DNA of 6,426 nt from assembly GCA_945901835.1 (NCBI GenBank), contig CAMDMH010000193.1, forward strand, positions 1 to 6,426. The letters are read 5' to 3'. This stretch comes from Devosia equisanguinis. GTDB taxonomy: Bacteria > Pseudomonadota > Alphaproteobacteria > Rhizobiales > Hyphomicrobiaceae. This document shows, piece after piece, positions 1-5,985 of the stretch. The first letter of the stretch is position 1. Every line of letters starts with the position of its first letter. The position numbers and the translations under genes were made by a program. The notes beneath the pieces are model-generated. The model was not told where the DNA came from and did not search any database. It was given only the letters and a program-made list of their open reading frames with translations.

Positions 1-476
1 CGATCGCGGGCCTGCAAGGCCCCGGCGGCGTCCAGCTCTATCTTCCCAAGATCGCTGCTCAGATGAATGCGATCAACCGGTTCCTGCGCTTCGAGGCGGG
101 CTTCACCGGGCGGCAGCGCGAGATCGCGATCCTGATCACCGCCCGCGAGTTGAACAGCCAGTTCGAGTGGGTCGCGCACGAGCAGGTGGCGCTGAAGGAA
201 GGCGTGCCCCCTGCCGTCATCGACATCATCAAGCACAGGAAGCCGCTGACGAACGTCGAGGAAGGCGATGCCATCATCATCGAACTCGGCCGGGAGATGT
301 GGCGCGACCACAAGGTGAAGCCCGAAACCTTCGCGCGGGCCAAAGCCCACTTCGGAGCGACCAAGTTGGTCGAACTCGGTACGCTGATGGGGAACTATGC
401 CGCTACGGGAGCGCTCCTGTCACTCGTCGACATGCAGCTTCATGCGGGCTCGCGTCCGTCGATGCCGATCCCATAG
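1..476 (+). CDS. Carboxymuconolactone decarboxylase family protein, 5' end missing
   Basis: The reading frame is open from base 3 to the TAG at 474-476 and gives 157 residues. The ATG at 63 is internal, because homologous-looking sequence (GLQGPGGVQLYLPKIAAQMN) precedes it, so the true start lies left of the window. The protein resembles the all-helical CMD/AhpD-like fold: a GPxG..LY segment, then RFEAGFTGRQREIAILITARE, then EWVAHEQVALKEG with a conserved-type His, and a late LVELGTLMGNYAATGALL helix. The CxxC pair of peroxidase-type AhpD proteins is absent, so an AhpD-like thiol reductase role is unlikely; members of this subgroup are mostly uncharacterised and often lie near catabolic genes. 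It is probably cytoplasmic, as no hydrophobic signal is visible in the part seen. It converges on the next gene with only 16 bases between the stops. The family call is firm; the substrate is unknown. Confidence 0.85.
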   Translation, partial: IAGLQGPGGVQLYLPKIAAQMNAINRFLRFEAGFTGRQREIAILITARELNSQFEWVAHEQVALKEGVPPAVIDIIKHRKPLTNVEEGDAIIIELGREMWRDHKVKPETFARAKAHFGATKLVELGTLMGNYAATGALLSLVDMQLHAGSRPSMPIP

Positions 477-492
477 GGACGGGCTGGGCCAC

Positions 493-858
493 TCACCACT
501 GTTGGTCGCGCAAAGGCACGGGGCTGCCGCACAGGTCGGCGGTGTCGAACCGCGATGGCGCTTGCGACGACGTCACGCCGACCCGCTCCCCCAGCGCCGA
601 CATCAGCGAAAGCGAGCCCAGCGTCATATCCTGCGCGCACAGGCTGGTATTCGTGAAGGCCGAGGCGGACTGCACCACGGGTGCACTCCCACCGGCCAAC
701 TCGAAGCCCTCAGCCGCCGGTTGCGCCTGCCAGACAGCCGCACCGGCGGTCAGCACGGTCACCAGGCAGAACCCGCCCACGGCCCATGCCGCATAGGACA
801 GCACCTGGAAACCGAACGAACCCGGCTCGGCTTCGCCAACCTCGACATCGAAAGCCAT
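493..858 (-). CDS. Hypothetical single-pass membrane protein, 121 aa
   Basis: I do not recognise this protein. It has an acidic N-terminus of about 19 residues (MAFDVEVGEAEPGSFGF), one hydrophobic segment at about residues 20-43 (SYAAWAVGGFCLVTVLTAGA), and a polar tail of about 75 residues containing two cysteines (C74 and C110). If the tail is periplasmic these could form a disulfide; that is inference, and the charge pattern does not settle the orientation. Codons favour G/C at the third position, as in neighbouring genes, which supports real coding. The ATG at 858 is chosen because GGCGAGG sits 5 bases upstream. An in-frame TTG at 906 would add 16 residues, but it lacks a good ribosome binding site and overlaps a candidate -10 box. 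The gene converges on the CMD gene and lies downstream of thrS on the same strand, 306 bases away, so it is probably transcribed separately. No catalytic motif is seen. Confidence 0.62.
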   Translation of the reverse strand: MAFDVEVGEAEPGSFGFQVLSYAAWAVGGFCLVTVLTAGAAVWQAQPAAEGFELAGGSAPVVQSASAFTNTSLCAQDMTLGSLSLMSALGERVGVTSSQAPSRFDTADLCGSPVPLRDQQW

Positions 859-904
859 CTCGACCTCGCCCCAACGCGACCCTTCGAGAAAGGTAACAGC
901 GGTC

Positions 905-934
905 AATTTAAGGGCCGTGAAACCATTACATCAA
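905..934 (-). promoter_or_regulatory. Candidate sigma70-type promoter for the small membrane protein gene
   Basis: Read on the - strand, TTGATG (929-934) and TAAATT (905-910) are separated by 18 bases. Each hexamer matches the consensus at 4 of 6 positions. Transcription would begin near 898, leaving a leader of about 40 bases before the ATG at 858, which fits the chosen start. The match is weak in a GC-rich genome and is a prediction only. Confidence 0.3.
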
Positions 935-947
935 ATGCCGAGGGATG

Positions 948-962
948 ATGGGGATACCCCAT
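948..962. repeat. Perfect hairpin, 6-bp stem with ATA loop
   Basis: ATGGGG, loop ATA, CCCCAT: a perfect 6-bp inverted repeat. It is the first of four hairpin units within 150 bases. No T-run follows on either strand, so it is not a canonical intrinsic terminator. Confidence 0.6.
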
Positions 963-988
963 TCGCGCCAACATAGAAGTTTCTGCGT

Positions 989-1022
989 TCCCGGAAGCCG
1001 AGCGAAGCGAGGCTATCCGGGA
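989..1022. repeat. REP-like palindrome with TCCCGGA/TCCGGGA arms
   Basis: The outer arms TCCCGGA (989-995) and TCCGGGA (1016-1022) pair perfectly. After a single bulged A (1015), AGCC (996-999) pairs with GGCT (1011-1014). The tip contains GCGAAGC, a GAA triloop known to be very stable, with possible tandem G/A pairs beneath it. A short GC-rich imperfect palindrome in an intergenic gap is the usual form of dispersed REP/RIME-type elements in alphaproteobacteria. Copy number cannot be judged from one window. Confidence 0.55.
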
Positions 1023-1025
1023 CCC

Positions 1026-1046
1026 TTACACTTCGGAGAGGTGTAA
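1026..1046. repeat. 9-bp hairpin with GGA triloop
   Basis: TTACACTTC (1026-1034) pairs with GAGGTGTAA (1038-1046) through one T/G wobble, with loop GGA. It starts only 3 bases after the preceding palindrome. The wobble pair favours an RNA structure slightly over a protein-binding site. No T-run follows on either strand. Confidence 0.55.
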
Positions 1047-1049
1047 AGA

Positions 1050-1097
1050 CCCCGGCTCATAATGTTCCGACCTCGCGGTCGGTAAGTTCGGCCGGGG
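1050..1097. repeat. Two-tier stem: CCCCGGC/GCCGGGG enclosing CCGACC/GGTCGG
   Basis: The outer arms CCCCGGC (1050-1056) and GCCGGGG (1091-1097) are perfect complements. Inside, CCGACC (1067-1072) and GGTCGG (1077-1082) form a perfect 6-bp hairpin with loop TCGC. The two helices are separated by AT-richer internal-loop segments (1057-1066 and 1083-1090), a layout more like a folded RNA than a simple terminator. The nearer arm lies 67 bases past the thrS stop on the - strand, so a terminator role for thrS is possible, but there is no U-tract. Confidence 0.55.
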
Positions 1098-1164
1098 ACG
1101 CAAGGAGAATTTCTATCCTGCCATTCGTCTATATCAGCATTAGCGCGCATGGGGGACACCCGGC

Positions 1165-3111
1165 CTACCCCTTCAAATCAGGCGCTGTCGCCTCCGCCTT
1201 CAGCATCGCGATCGCCTCGTCGAGGGGCATCACCTTGCTGTCCTGGCTGCCGAGCCGGCGGATCGAGACCGTCCGCTCCTCGGCCTCGCGCTTGCCGGCG
1301 ACGAGCATCACCGGGATCTTCGCTAGGCTGTGCTCGCGTACCTTGTAGTTGATCTTCTCGTTGCGAAGATCCGTCTCGGCCTTGATACCGGCCTTTCGCA
1401 GCGCGGCCACAACCTCGTTCGCGTAAGCGTCGGCGTCCGACACGATCGTGGCGACCACCACCGGCACGGGCGCGAGCCACAGTGGCAGATGCCCGGCGCA
1501 GTTCTCGATCAGAATGCCCGTGAAACGCTCCAGCGAGCCGAACATCGCGCGGTGGATCATCACCGGCGTCTTCTTCTCGGAGTGATCGTCGATGTAGAAC
1601 GCACCGAACCGCGCGGGCAGGTTGAAGTCGACCTGCGTCGTGCCGCACTGCCACGTCCGCCCGATCGCGTCGCGCAGATGGTACTCGAACTTCGGCCCGT
1701 AGAACGCGCCATCGCCCTCCGCGATCGACGTCTTGATGCCCGGATGATCCAGCGCCATGCGGTCGAGAACGCCTTTCATGGCGGCCTCCGCCTTGTCCCA
1801 CAGGTCATCCGAGCCGACACGCTTTTCCGGCCGAGTCGCGAGCTTGATGTAGACGTCCTTGAAGTCGAAATGATCGTAGATCGACAGCATGAAGCGGTTG
1901 ATCTCGAGACACTGCTCCGCGATCTGATCTTCCGTGCAGAAGATGTGCGCGTCGTCCTGCGTGAAGGCGCGCACACGCATCAGGCCGTGCAGCGCGCCCG
2001 ACGGCTCGTAGCGATGCACGATGCCGAACTCCGCGATCTTCAGGGGCAGCTCGCGATAGGACCTTAGGCCGTGCTTGAAGATCTGCACGTGGCCCGGGCA
2101 GTTCATCGGCTTCAGGGCGAAGACGCGCTCGTCCTCAGTCTGCGTGACGAACATGTTCTCGTGGTACGTCTCCCAGTGACCGGACGTCTCCCACAGCGAG
2201 CGGTCGAGCAACTGCGGCGAGTTCACCTCGACATAGCCTTCGTTGTCACAGCGTCGACGCATGTAGGACACGAGCTTCTGGAACAGCGCCCAGCCCTTGG
2301 GATGCCAGAACACCGTGCCTGGCGCATCGTCCTGGAAATGGAACAGGTCCATCTCGCGGCCGAGCTTGCGGTGGTCGCGCTTCTCGGCCTCTTCGAGTTG
2401 TAGGAGATAGCCCTTGAGATCCTCTTCCGTCGCGAACGCCGTGCCGTAGATGCGCTGAAGCTGGGGGCCTTCCGAGTTGCCGCGCCAGTAGCTGCCGGAG
2501 AACCGCTGCAGCTTGAACGCCTTGCCGATCGCACCCGTCGACGTCATGTGCGGACCGCGGCACAGATCGAGCCACTCGCCCTGCTTGTAGATCTTGACGT
2601 CCTCGCCGGCGGGGATCGCATCGACCAGTTCGACTTTGAACAGCTCGCCCTTCGCCCGGAAGAAGTCCTTGGCCTTGTCGCGGCTCCACACTTCCTTCGT
2701 GAAGGCGGCGTTCTTTGCGATGATCTCCTGCATCTTCTTTTCGATGCGCGGCAGATCCTCCGGCACAAAAGGCTCGGCCTTGGCGAAATCGTAGAACCAG
2801 CCGTTCTCGATCACAGGGCCGATCGTCACCTGCGTGCCGGGAAAGAGCGCCTGCACGGCTTCTGCCATCACGTGCGCGCAGTCGTGCCGGATCAGCTCCA
2901 GCGCCTCTGCGTCCGTGCGGGAGACGAATTTGATCCGCGCGTCCTTGTCGATGGGCTCGGCCGCATCCGACAGCACGCCGTCGAGCACCATCGCGACCGT
3001 GCGCTTGGCGAGCGATGGGGCGATCGACTTGGCAACGTCGAGGCCTGTCGTGCCGGCGGGAACCTGACGTTGCGCGCCATCGGGGAACGTCAATGTGATT
3101 TCGGACGCCAT
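1165..3111 (-). CDS. thrS: Threonine--tRNA ligase
   Basis: Class II aminoacyl-tRNA synthetase that charges tRNA-Thr with threonine in the cytoplasm; 648 aa, close to the E. coli enzyme (642 aa). The domain order is complete. An N-terminal TGS domain spans about 1-65. The N2 editing domain follows, with HDCAH (76-80) and C184/H188 forming the proofreading site that clears Ser-tRNA-Thr. The catalytic core spans about 245-540; the expected zinc ligands are C338 (in MNCPGH), H389 and H520, and motif 3 GSLER lies at 525-529. The C-terminal anticodon-binding domain (about 545-640) ends in VMLVAGKREAEERTVSIRR. The start is the ATG at 3111, preceded by a strong AAGGAGGT; an ATG 10 codons upstream would place this ribosome binding site inside the gene. 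It is transcribed divergently from the TAXI gene. No T-box or Thr-rich leader peptide is visible upstream. Nothing looks truncated or damaged. Confidence 0.98.
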   Translation of the reverse strand: MASEITLTFPDGAQRQVPAGTTGLDVAKSIAPSLAKRTVAMVLDGVLSDAAEPIDKDARIKFVSRTDAEALELIRHDCAHVMAEAVQALFPGTQVTIGPVIENGWFYDFAKAEPFVPEDLPRIEKKMQEIIAKNAAFTKEVWSRDKAKDFFRAKGELFKVELVDAIPAGEDVKIYKQGEWLDLCRGPHMTSTGAIGKAFKLQRFSGSYWRGNSEGPQLQRIYGTAFATEEDLKGYLLQLEEAEKRDHRKLGREMDLFHFQDDAPGTVFWHPKGWALFQKLVSYMRRRCDNEGYVEVNSPQLLDRSLWETSGHWETYHENMFVTQTEDERVFALKPMNCPGHVQIFKHGLRSYRELPLKIAEFGIVHRYEPSGALHGLMRVRAFTQDDAHIFCTEDQIAEQCLEINRFMLSIYDHFDFKDVYIKLATRPEKRVGSDDLWDKAEAAMKGVLDRMALDHPGIKTSIAEGDGAFYGPKFEYHLRDAIGRTWQCGTTQVDFNLPARFGAFYIDDHSEKKTPVMIHRAMFGSLERFTGILIENCAGHLPLWLAPVPVVVATIVSDADAYANEVVAALRKAGIKAETDLRNEKINYKVREHSLAKIPVMLVAGKREAEERTVSIRRLGSQDSKVMPLDEAIAMLKAEATAPDLKG

Positions 3112-3116
3112 GGTCC

Positions 3117-3124
3117 ACCTCCTT
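3117..3124 (-). promoter_or_regulatory. Strong ribosome binding site of thrS
   Basis: AAGGAGGT on the - strand is a near-perfect anti-16S match. Its GG is 6 bases from the ATG at 3111. It fixes the thrS start there rather than at the in-frame ATG at 3141. Confidence 0.85.
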
Positions 3125-3244
3125 TTCTCACTCGCTGCCAACCAACGCAGGTAAGATGGACCGCCTTTTGATACTCGCCGCGTTCTGCGTCAAGAGTGAG
3201 CCGCCGCAGCAGCGAATGCGCCTTCACGCTGACCCTTAACGTTG

Positions 3245-3297
3245 TCCGCCACTGAAAGGCCGTGTTCAGTCAAAATTGTGCCATCACTTGTGGCGGA
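3245..3297. repeat. Nested inverted repeats, possible regulatory or cruciform site
   Basis: The outer arms TCCGCCAC (3245-3252) and GTGGCGGA (3290-3297) are perfect 8-bp complements. Inside lies a second perfect repeat, ACTGAA (3251-3256) and TTCAGT (3265-3270), with an 8-base spacer; the two overlap by AC at 3251-3252, so only one can use those bases. It sits about 140 bases upstream of thrS and 230 bases upstream of the TAXI gene. No T-run follows on either strand. Function unknown. Confidence 0.4.
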
Positions 3298-3423
3298 GTA
3301 TGCCAGCGCCGCAGGGGAAAACGGCGATGTCGAATTTCATGCGAGGCTGCCACGGCGCGAACGTGGTGGCGGCGCTTGTCGCGCGAAGGCGGCGGTTGGG
3401 CTCGACACTGCGTCGGGCGCCGT

Positions 3424-3453
3424 TTACCAAACGTTGGCAAATTGTGTGCAATT
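3424..3453 (+). promoter_or_regulatory. Candidate operator dyads upstream of the TAXI gene
   Basis: Two adjacent short dyads occur in a locally AT-richer patch. The first is TTaCCAAacgTTGGcAA (3424-3440), symmetric apart from one mismatched pair. The second is AATTG-TGTG-CAATT (3440-3453), perfectly symmetric. TTGGCA (3434-3439) within the first matches 5 of 6 bases of a -35 box, but no good -10 follows at 16-18 bases. The position, about 70-100 bases before the TAXI start, suits an operator. The regulator is unknown. Confidence 0.3.
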
Positions 3454-3524
3454 CAACCTGCAGGCCCCTGCGCGGTGATTATTGGATCCGGCGCTCGGCC
3501 GGCGTTGTACTCGAGGTAGCGACC

Positions 3525-4727
3525 ATGTTCACGCGTCTTGCGGCAGCACTCTCCTTGTCGGCACTGACGGGTTTCCTGTCGCTTCCCGCGGCGGCGCAAA
3601 CCGGTAGTCCCGAGGACTTCAATAAAGAGCGCGGCACAGAGGTCGCCCAGCAGCGCCCCGCAGCGACACCCCAGCGTCCGATTTCTGCAGCAGCCGTCGG
3701 CGAATCCCAAATCATCGAGCGTGCCAACGCGTGGACCATCGGCATGGCCGCCGGCCTTCCCGAAGGTACGTTCCTGCCGATCGCCGCCGAGATTGCCCGC
3801 AATCTCAACCAGGGCAACGACCTGCGCATCCTGCCGATGGTGACGCCCGGCGCCACAGACAACGTGCGCGACCTGCTCTATCTCCGCGGCGTCGACATCG
3901 CGATCACCCACACCGATGTGTTCGATCACTTCCGCACCGTCGAGAAGATCAGCAACATAGAGCGTCGCGTCAACTTCGTCACCGGCCTCTATGTCTCCGA
4001 GATCCATCTCGTCGTCCGGCCCGAGATCAAGACGATCCAGGACCTCGCCGGCAAAAAGGTCGGCTTCCATCTCGCCGGCTCCGGCTCGACGACGACGGCC
4101 CCGATCGTGTTCCAGAAGCTCGGCGTGAAAGTGGAGCCTGTCTACATCTCCAACGCGATCGCGCTCGAGAAGATGCGCACAGGCGAGCTCGCGGCCGTCT
4201 TCCACAACGGCGGCAAGCCCAACGGCTTGATCAGAAACTTCAAGAACACCGACAATTTCCGTCTGATGGAAATCCCGTTCGACAAATTCGACGAGTTCTA
4301 CGTCCCCTCGGTGATGACGAGCGACGACTATCCGAACTTCCTGAAGAAGGGCGAGAAGGTCGAGACGATCGGCGTGCCGGCGGTTCTCGCCGTCTACGAC
4401 TGGCCGCCGACCTCGGACCGGTTCCGCCGGGTTTCGCGCTTCATCGACACCATGTTCGACCGTTTCGACAACTTCAAAGGCCCCGGCTACAGTCCGCTGT
4501 GGAAGGACATCAACCTCGCAGCCCAGGTTCCGGGCTGGTCGCGGTATTGGGTCGCCGAAGAGAAGCTGAAGGCGATCCAGGCGAAGACCGCAGCCGCACC
4601 TGAAGCCGCCGTCGACGTCCAGCTGGCCCGACAGCAGGCAGCACGCGCAGCGCCCGGCGATACCGCCACCCAGGAAAAACTTTTCCAGCAGTTCCTCGAA
4701 TGGTCAAAGGGCCAGACGAAGCGCTGA
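3525..4727 (+). CDS. TAXI family TRAP transporter solute-binding protein
   Basis: Periplasmic solute receptor of the TAXI type, 400 aa. Residues 1-24 are a Sec signal peptide (Arg at 4, hydrophobic core, PAAA before Q25). A Pro/Gln-rich linker runs to about 68. The binding-protein fold begins at WTIGMAAGLPEGTFLPIAAEI (about 70-90) and includes DIAITHTDVFDHF (about 124-136), the GKKVGFHLAGSGST segment (about 176-189) and IGVPAVLAVYDW (about 282-293). The tail after about 345 is Ala/Gln-rich, probably helical, and ends in LFQQFLEWSKGQ; it extends beyond the binding fold. TAXI receptors normally deliver small organic acids or amino acids to a fused DctQM-type permease, but none lies in this window. 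The start is the ATG at 3525, with GAGG 8 bases before it and the signal peptide directly after it. A secreted Sel1-like protein gene follows after 63 bases. The family call is strong; the ligand is unknown. Confidence 0.9.
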   Translation: MFTRLAAALSLSALTGFLSLPAAAQTGSPEDFNKERGTEVAQQRPAATPQRPISAAAVGESQIIERANAWTIGMAAGLPEGTFLPIAAEIARNLNQGNDLRILPMVTPGATDNVRDLLYLRGVDIAITHTDVFDHFRTVEKISNIERRVNFVTGLYVSEIHLVVRPEIKTIQDLAGKKVGFHLAGSGSTTTAPIVFQKLGVKVEPVYISNAIALEKMRTGELAAVFHNGGKPNGLIRNFKNTDNFRLMEIPFDKFDEFYVPSVMTSDDYPNFLKKGEKVETIGVPAVLAVYDWPPTSDRFRRVSRFIDTMFDRFDNFKGPGYSPLWKDINLAAQVPGWSRYWVAEEKLKAIQAKTAAAPEAAVDVQLARQQAARAAPGDTATQEKLFQQFLEWSKGQTKR

Positions 4728-4736
4728 GAGGACTGA

Positions 4737-4755
4737 CAACCGTAGCTAGTGGTTG
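4737..4755. repeat. Short inverted repeat between the TAXI and Sel1-like genes
   Basis: CAACC (4737-4741) and GGTTG (4751-4755) are perfect complements around GTAGCTAGT, in the 63-base gap between the two + genes. The stem is only 5 bp and has no T-run, so it is unlikely to stop transcription and does not argue against co-transcription. Confidence 0.25.
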
Positions 4756-4777
4756 GTTGGCGGGGGCCGACGGAAAG

Positions 4778-4783
4778 AGGAGG
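4778..4783 (+). promoter_or_regulatory. Ribosome binding site of the Sel1-like gene
   Basis: AGGAGG within a purine-rich tract, 7 bases before the ATG at 4791. It decides the start in favour of 4791 over the upstream in-frame GTG at 4749. Confidence 0.75.
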
Positions 4784-4790
4784 GCTGGGG

Positions 4791-5933
4791 ATGGCATCCA
4801 AGGGTCAAGCGCGCGGGGGCACGCTGCTCGCGCTGGCGATCGGCCTTCTGCCACAGGCGCCGCTGGCGCAGGCGGCGATCGCCCAATCCCCTTCGTCCCA
4901 GGCCCCGGCACCCGACACCCCGGCTGCCAGACCCGGCATTCGCGTCGCTCCCGTGATCCTGGCCGAGCCCGAGGTCGAAACTTCGGTCAACATCCAGGTG
5001 GGGCCCGACGGCGTAATCCCGCGCCAGACGTTCCTGCGCATTCGCGGCCTGCCGCTCGCTGCCAAGCTGTCCGATGGTCATGTCGTATCGCCAGGTGTGT
5101 GGGCCGTCCCGCTAGCCGCCTTGCCGTCGCTGCGCTTGCTTGCCCCGTTGTCGAGTTCAGGCCGCACCGAGATCCAGTTGTCGCTCGTCGGCGTGGACGG
5201 CGGCGTGTTGGCCGAAACCAAATCCTCGCTCGTCGTCGCGCCCGCTTGGCTGCTCGGCTCCAGCGGACAGCGTCAGGACGTGACGCGTGGCGTGCCTCAG
5301 AGCCGGCCCGAAGTCCAGGCAGCAACGCCCGCCCCGATCGCGCCGCCGGCGATCGCAGCACCCATCGTCGAAGCCCGCACCATCCCGGCAGCCGTCGAAC
5401 AGCTACGGGCTGCGGCTGCACCGCCGCCGCCGGTCCCCCCTCAAGTGACGCCGCCTGCACCGGTCGCTGCCCCCGTAGCTCCCTCCGTCGCGCCACCGCC
5501 CCCGCCTCAGCCGGCATCCCGGCCCGAGACGCCAGCGCCGGTCGTCGCAGCGCTCCCGCCTGTCACCGCGCCGCCTGCGGCCCGAGCCGCGCCGGTGGCG
5601 CCGCCCGCCGCCGTTGCTCCGCCCCCGAAGGCTGCCCCGCAGCTCAGCCCCGCCGATCGCGAGCGCGCCGAGTCCATGGTCCAGCGCGGCGATGCGTTCT
5701 GGCGTCAAGGCAACTTCGCCGCCGCCCGCCAGTTCTTCCGTCGCGCCGCCGACATGGGATTGGCGGCCGGTGCCCTCCGCATGGGCGCCACGTTCGACCC
5801 GGTGGAGATCGCGAGCATCGCCGTGGTCGGCGTCAATCCCGATCCGAAGGAAGCCTCGACCTGGTATGAGCGCGCGCGGGAACTTGGCGCCCCCGAAGCC
5901 GGCGCCCGCCTTTCCCGCTTGCAGTCGCGCTGA
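4791..5933 (+). CDS. Secreted Pro/Ala-rich protein with C-terminal Sel1/TPR-like repeats
   Basis: 380 aa, function unknown. Residues 1-31 look like a signal peptide ending AIA before Q32. Residues about 45-150 form a probable beta-rich domain (PRQTFLRIRGLPLAAKLSDGH, GVWAVPLAALPSLRL, then TEIQLSLVGVDGGVLAETKSSLVV) that may be Ig-like. Residues about 170-285 are a low-complexity Pro/Ala linker with runs of four or five prolines, as in proteins that span the periplasm or cell wall. Residues about 286-380 are helical: AESMVQRGDAFWRQGNFAAARQFFRRAADMG, then DPKEASTWYERARELGAPEAGARL, which is Sel1/TPR-like and suggests protein-protein contact. The ATG at 4791 is chosen because AGGAGG ends 7 bases before it and the signal peptide starts there; a GTG at 4749 is less likely. 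It is probably co-transcribed with the TAXI gene and could scaffold or partner it in the periplasm, which is inference. It converges on the protease gene, with 52 bases between the stops. Confidence 0.85.
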   Translation: MASKGQARGGTLLALAIGLLPQAPLAQAAIAQSPSSQAPAPDTPAARPGIRVAPVILAEPEVETSVNIQVGPDGVIPRQTFLRIRGLPLAAKLSDGHVVSPGVWAVPLAALPSLRLLAPLSSSGRTEIQLSLVGVDGGVLAETKSSLVVAPAWLLGSSGQRQDVTRGVPQSRPEVQAATPAPIAPPAIAAPIVEARTIPAAVEQLRAAAAPPPPVPPQVTPPAPVAAPVAPSVAPPPPPQPASRPETPAPVVAALPPVTAPPAARAAPVAPPAAVAPPPKAAPQLSPADRERAESMVQRGDAFWRQGNFAAARQFFRRAADMGLAAGALRMGATFDPVEIASIAVVGVNPDPKEASTWYERARELGAPEAGARLSRLQSR

Positions 5934-5985
5934 CGCCAGCCGGGTCTCACTCGAAGCACTACCGCCTCGCGCGGGAGCCGTGCGC

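Larger units (their letters stand above)
3112..3524. other. Divergent intergenic region between thrS and the TAXI gene
   Basis: These 413 bases hold no convincing gene. The + frame of the TAXI gene stays open back to 3276, but that stretch is Arg-rich and would bury the signal peptide. Other short + ORFs (3242-3478, 3262-3519) lack good ribosome binding sites and resemble no protein I know. For thrS, a weak promoter guess on - is TTGACG (3188-3193) with TATCAA (3168-3173), but the 14-base spacing is too short to trust. CAGCG (3210-3214) and CGCTG (3227-3231) form a small stem in the thrS leader. Two stronger dyads are listed separately. Confidence 0.5.

Noticed and set aside
167..948. Overlapping + strand frames at 167-796 and 397-948
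   Set aside because: They overlap the CMD gene and the small membrane protein gene in other frames and have Arg/His-rich low-complexity translations typical of shadow frames.
1102..1107. AAGGAG as a ribosome binding site for a short + strand gene
   Set aside because: No ATG, GTG or TTG lies at a usable distance; the next ATG (1149) is about 40 bases away.
2548..3171. Long + strand open frame antisense to thrS (207 codons), and a similar one at 1330-2067
   Set aside because: Both lie opposite a fully conserved thrS and resemble no known protein. Long antisense frames are expected in GC-rich genes.
3112..3300. Attenuator with a Thr-rich leader peptide, or T-box, controlling thrS
   Set aside because: No run of Thr codons after a start, no T-box-like sequence and no terminator hairpin with a T-run are present. 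The only start-stop pair noticed encodes four residues (MAQF).
3276..3524. In-frame upstream extension of the TAXI gene (83 extra residues)
   Set aside because: The extension is Arg-rich with scattered cysteines and would place the clear signal peptide in the middle of the protein. The ATG at 3525 has its own ribosome binding site.
4700..5869. + strand frame of 389 codons in another phase over the Sel1-like gene, plus - strand frames at 4987-5517 and 5403-6020
   Set aside because: The translations are Arg/Gly/Pro-rich without domains. The frame at 4791-5933 has a ribosome binding site, a signal peptide and a Sel1-like end.
5934..5985. Bidirectional terminator between the Sel1-like and protease genes
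   Set aside because: Only short, imperfect pairings such as CTCGCGCGGGAG are present, with no T-run on either strand.
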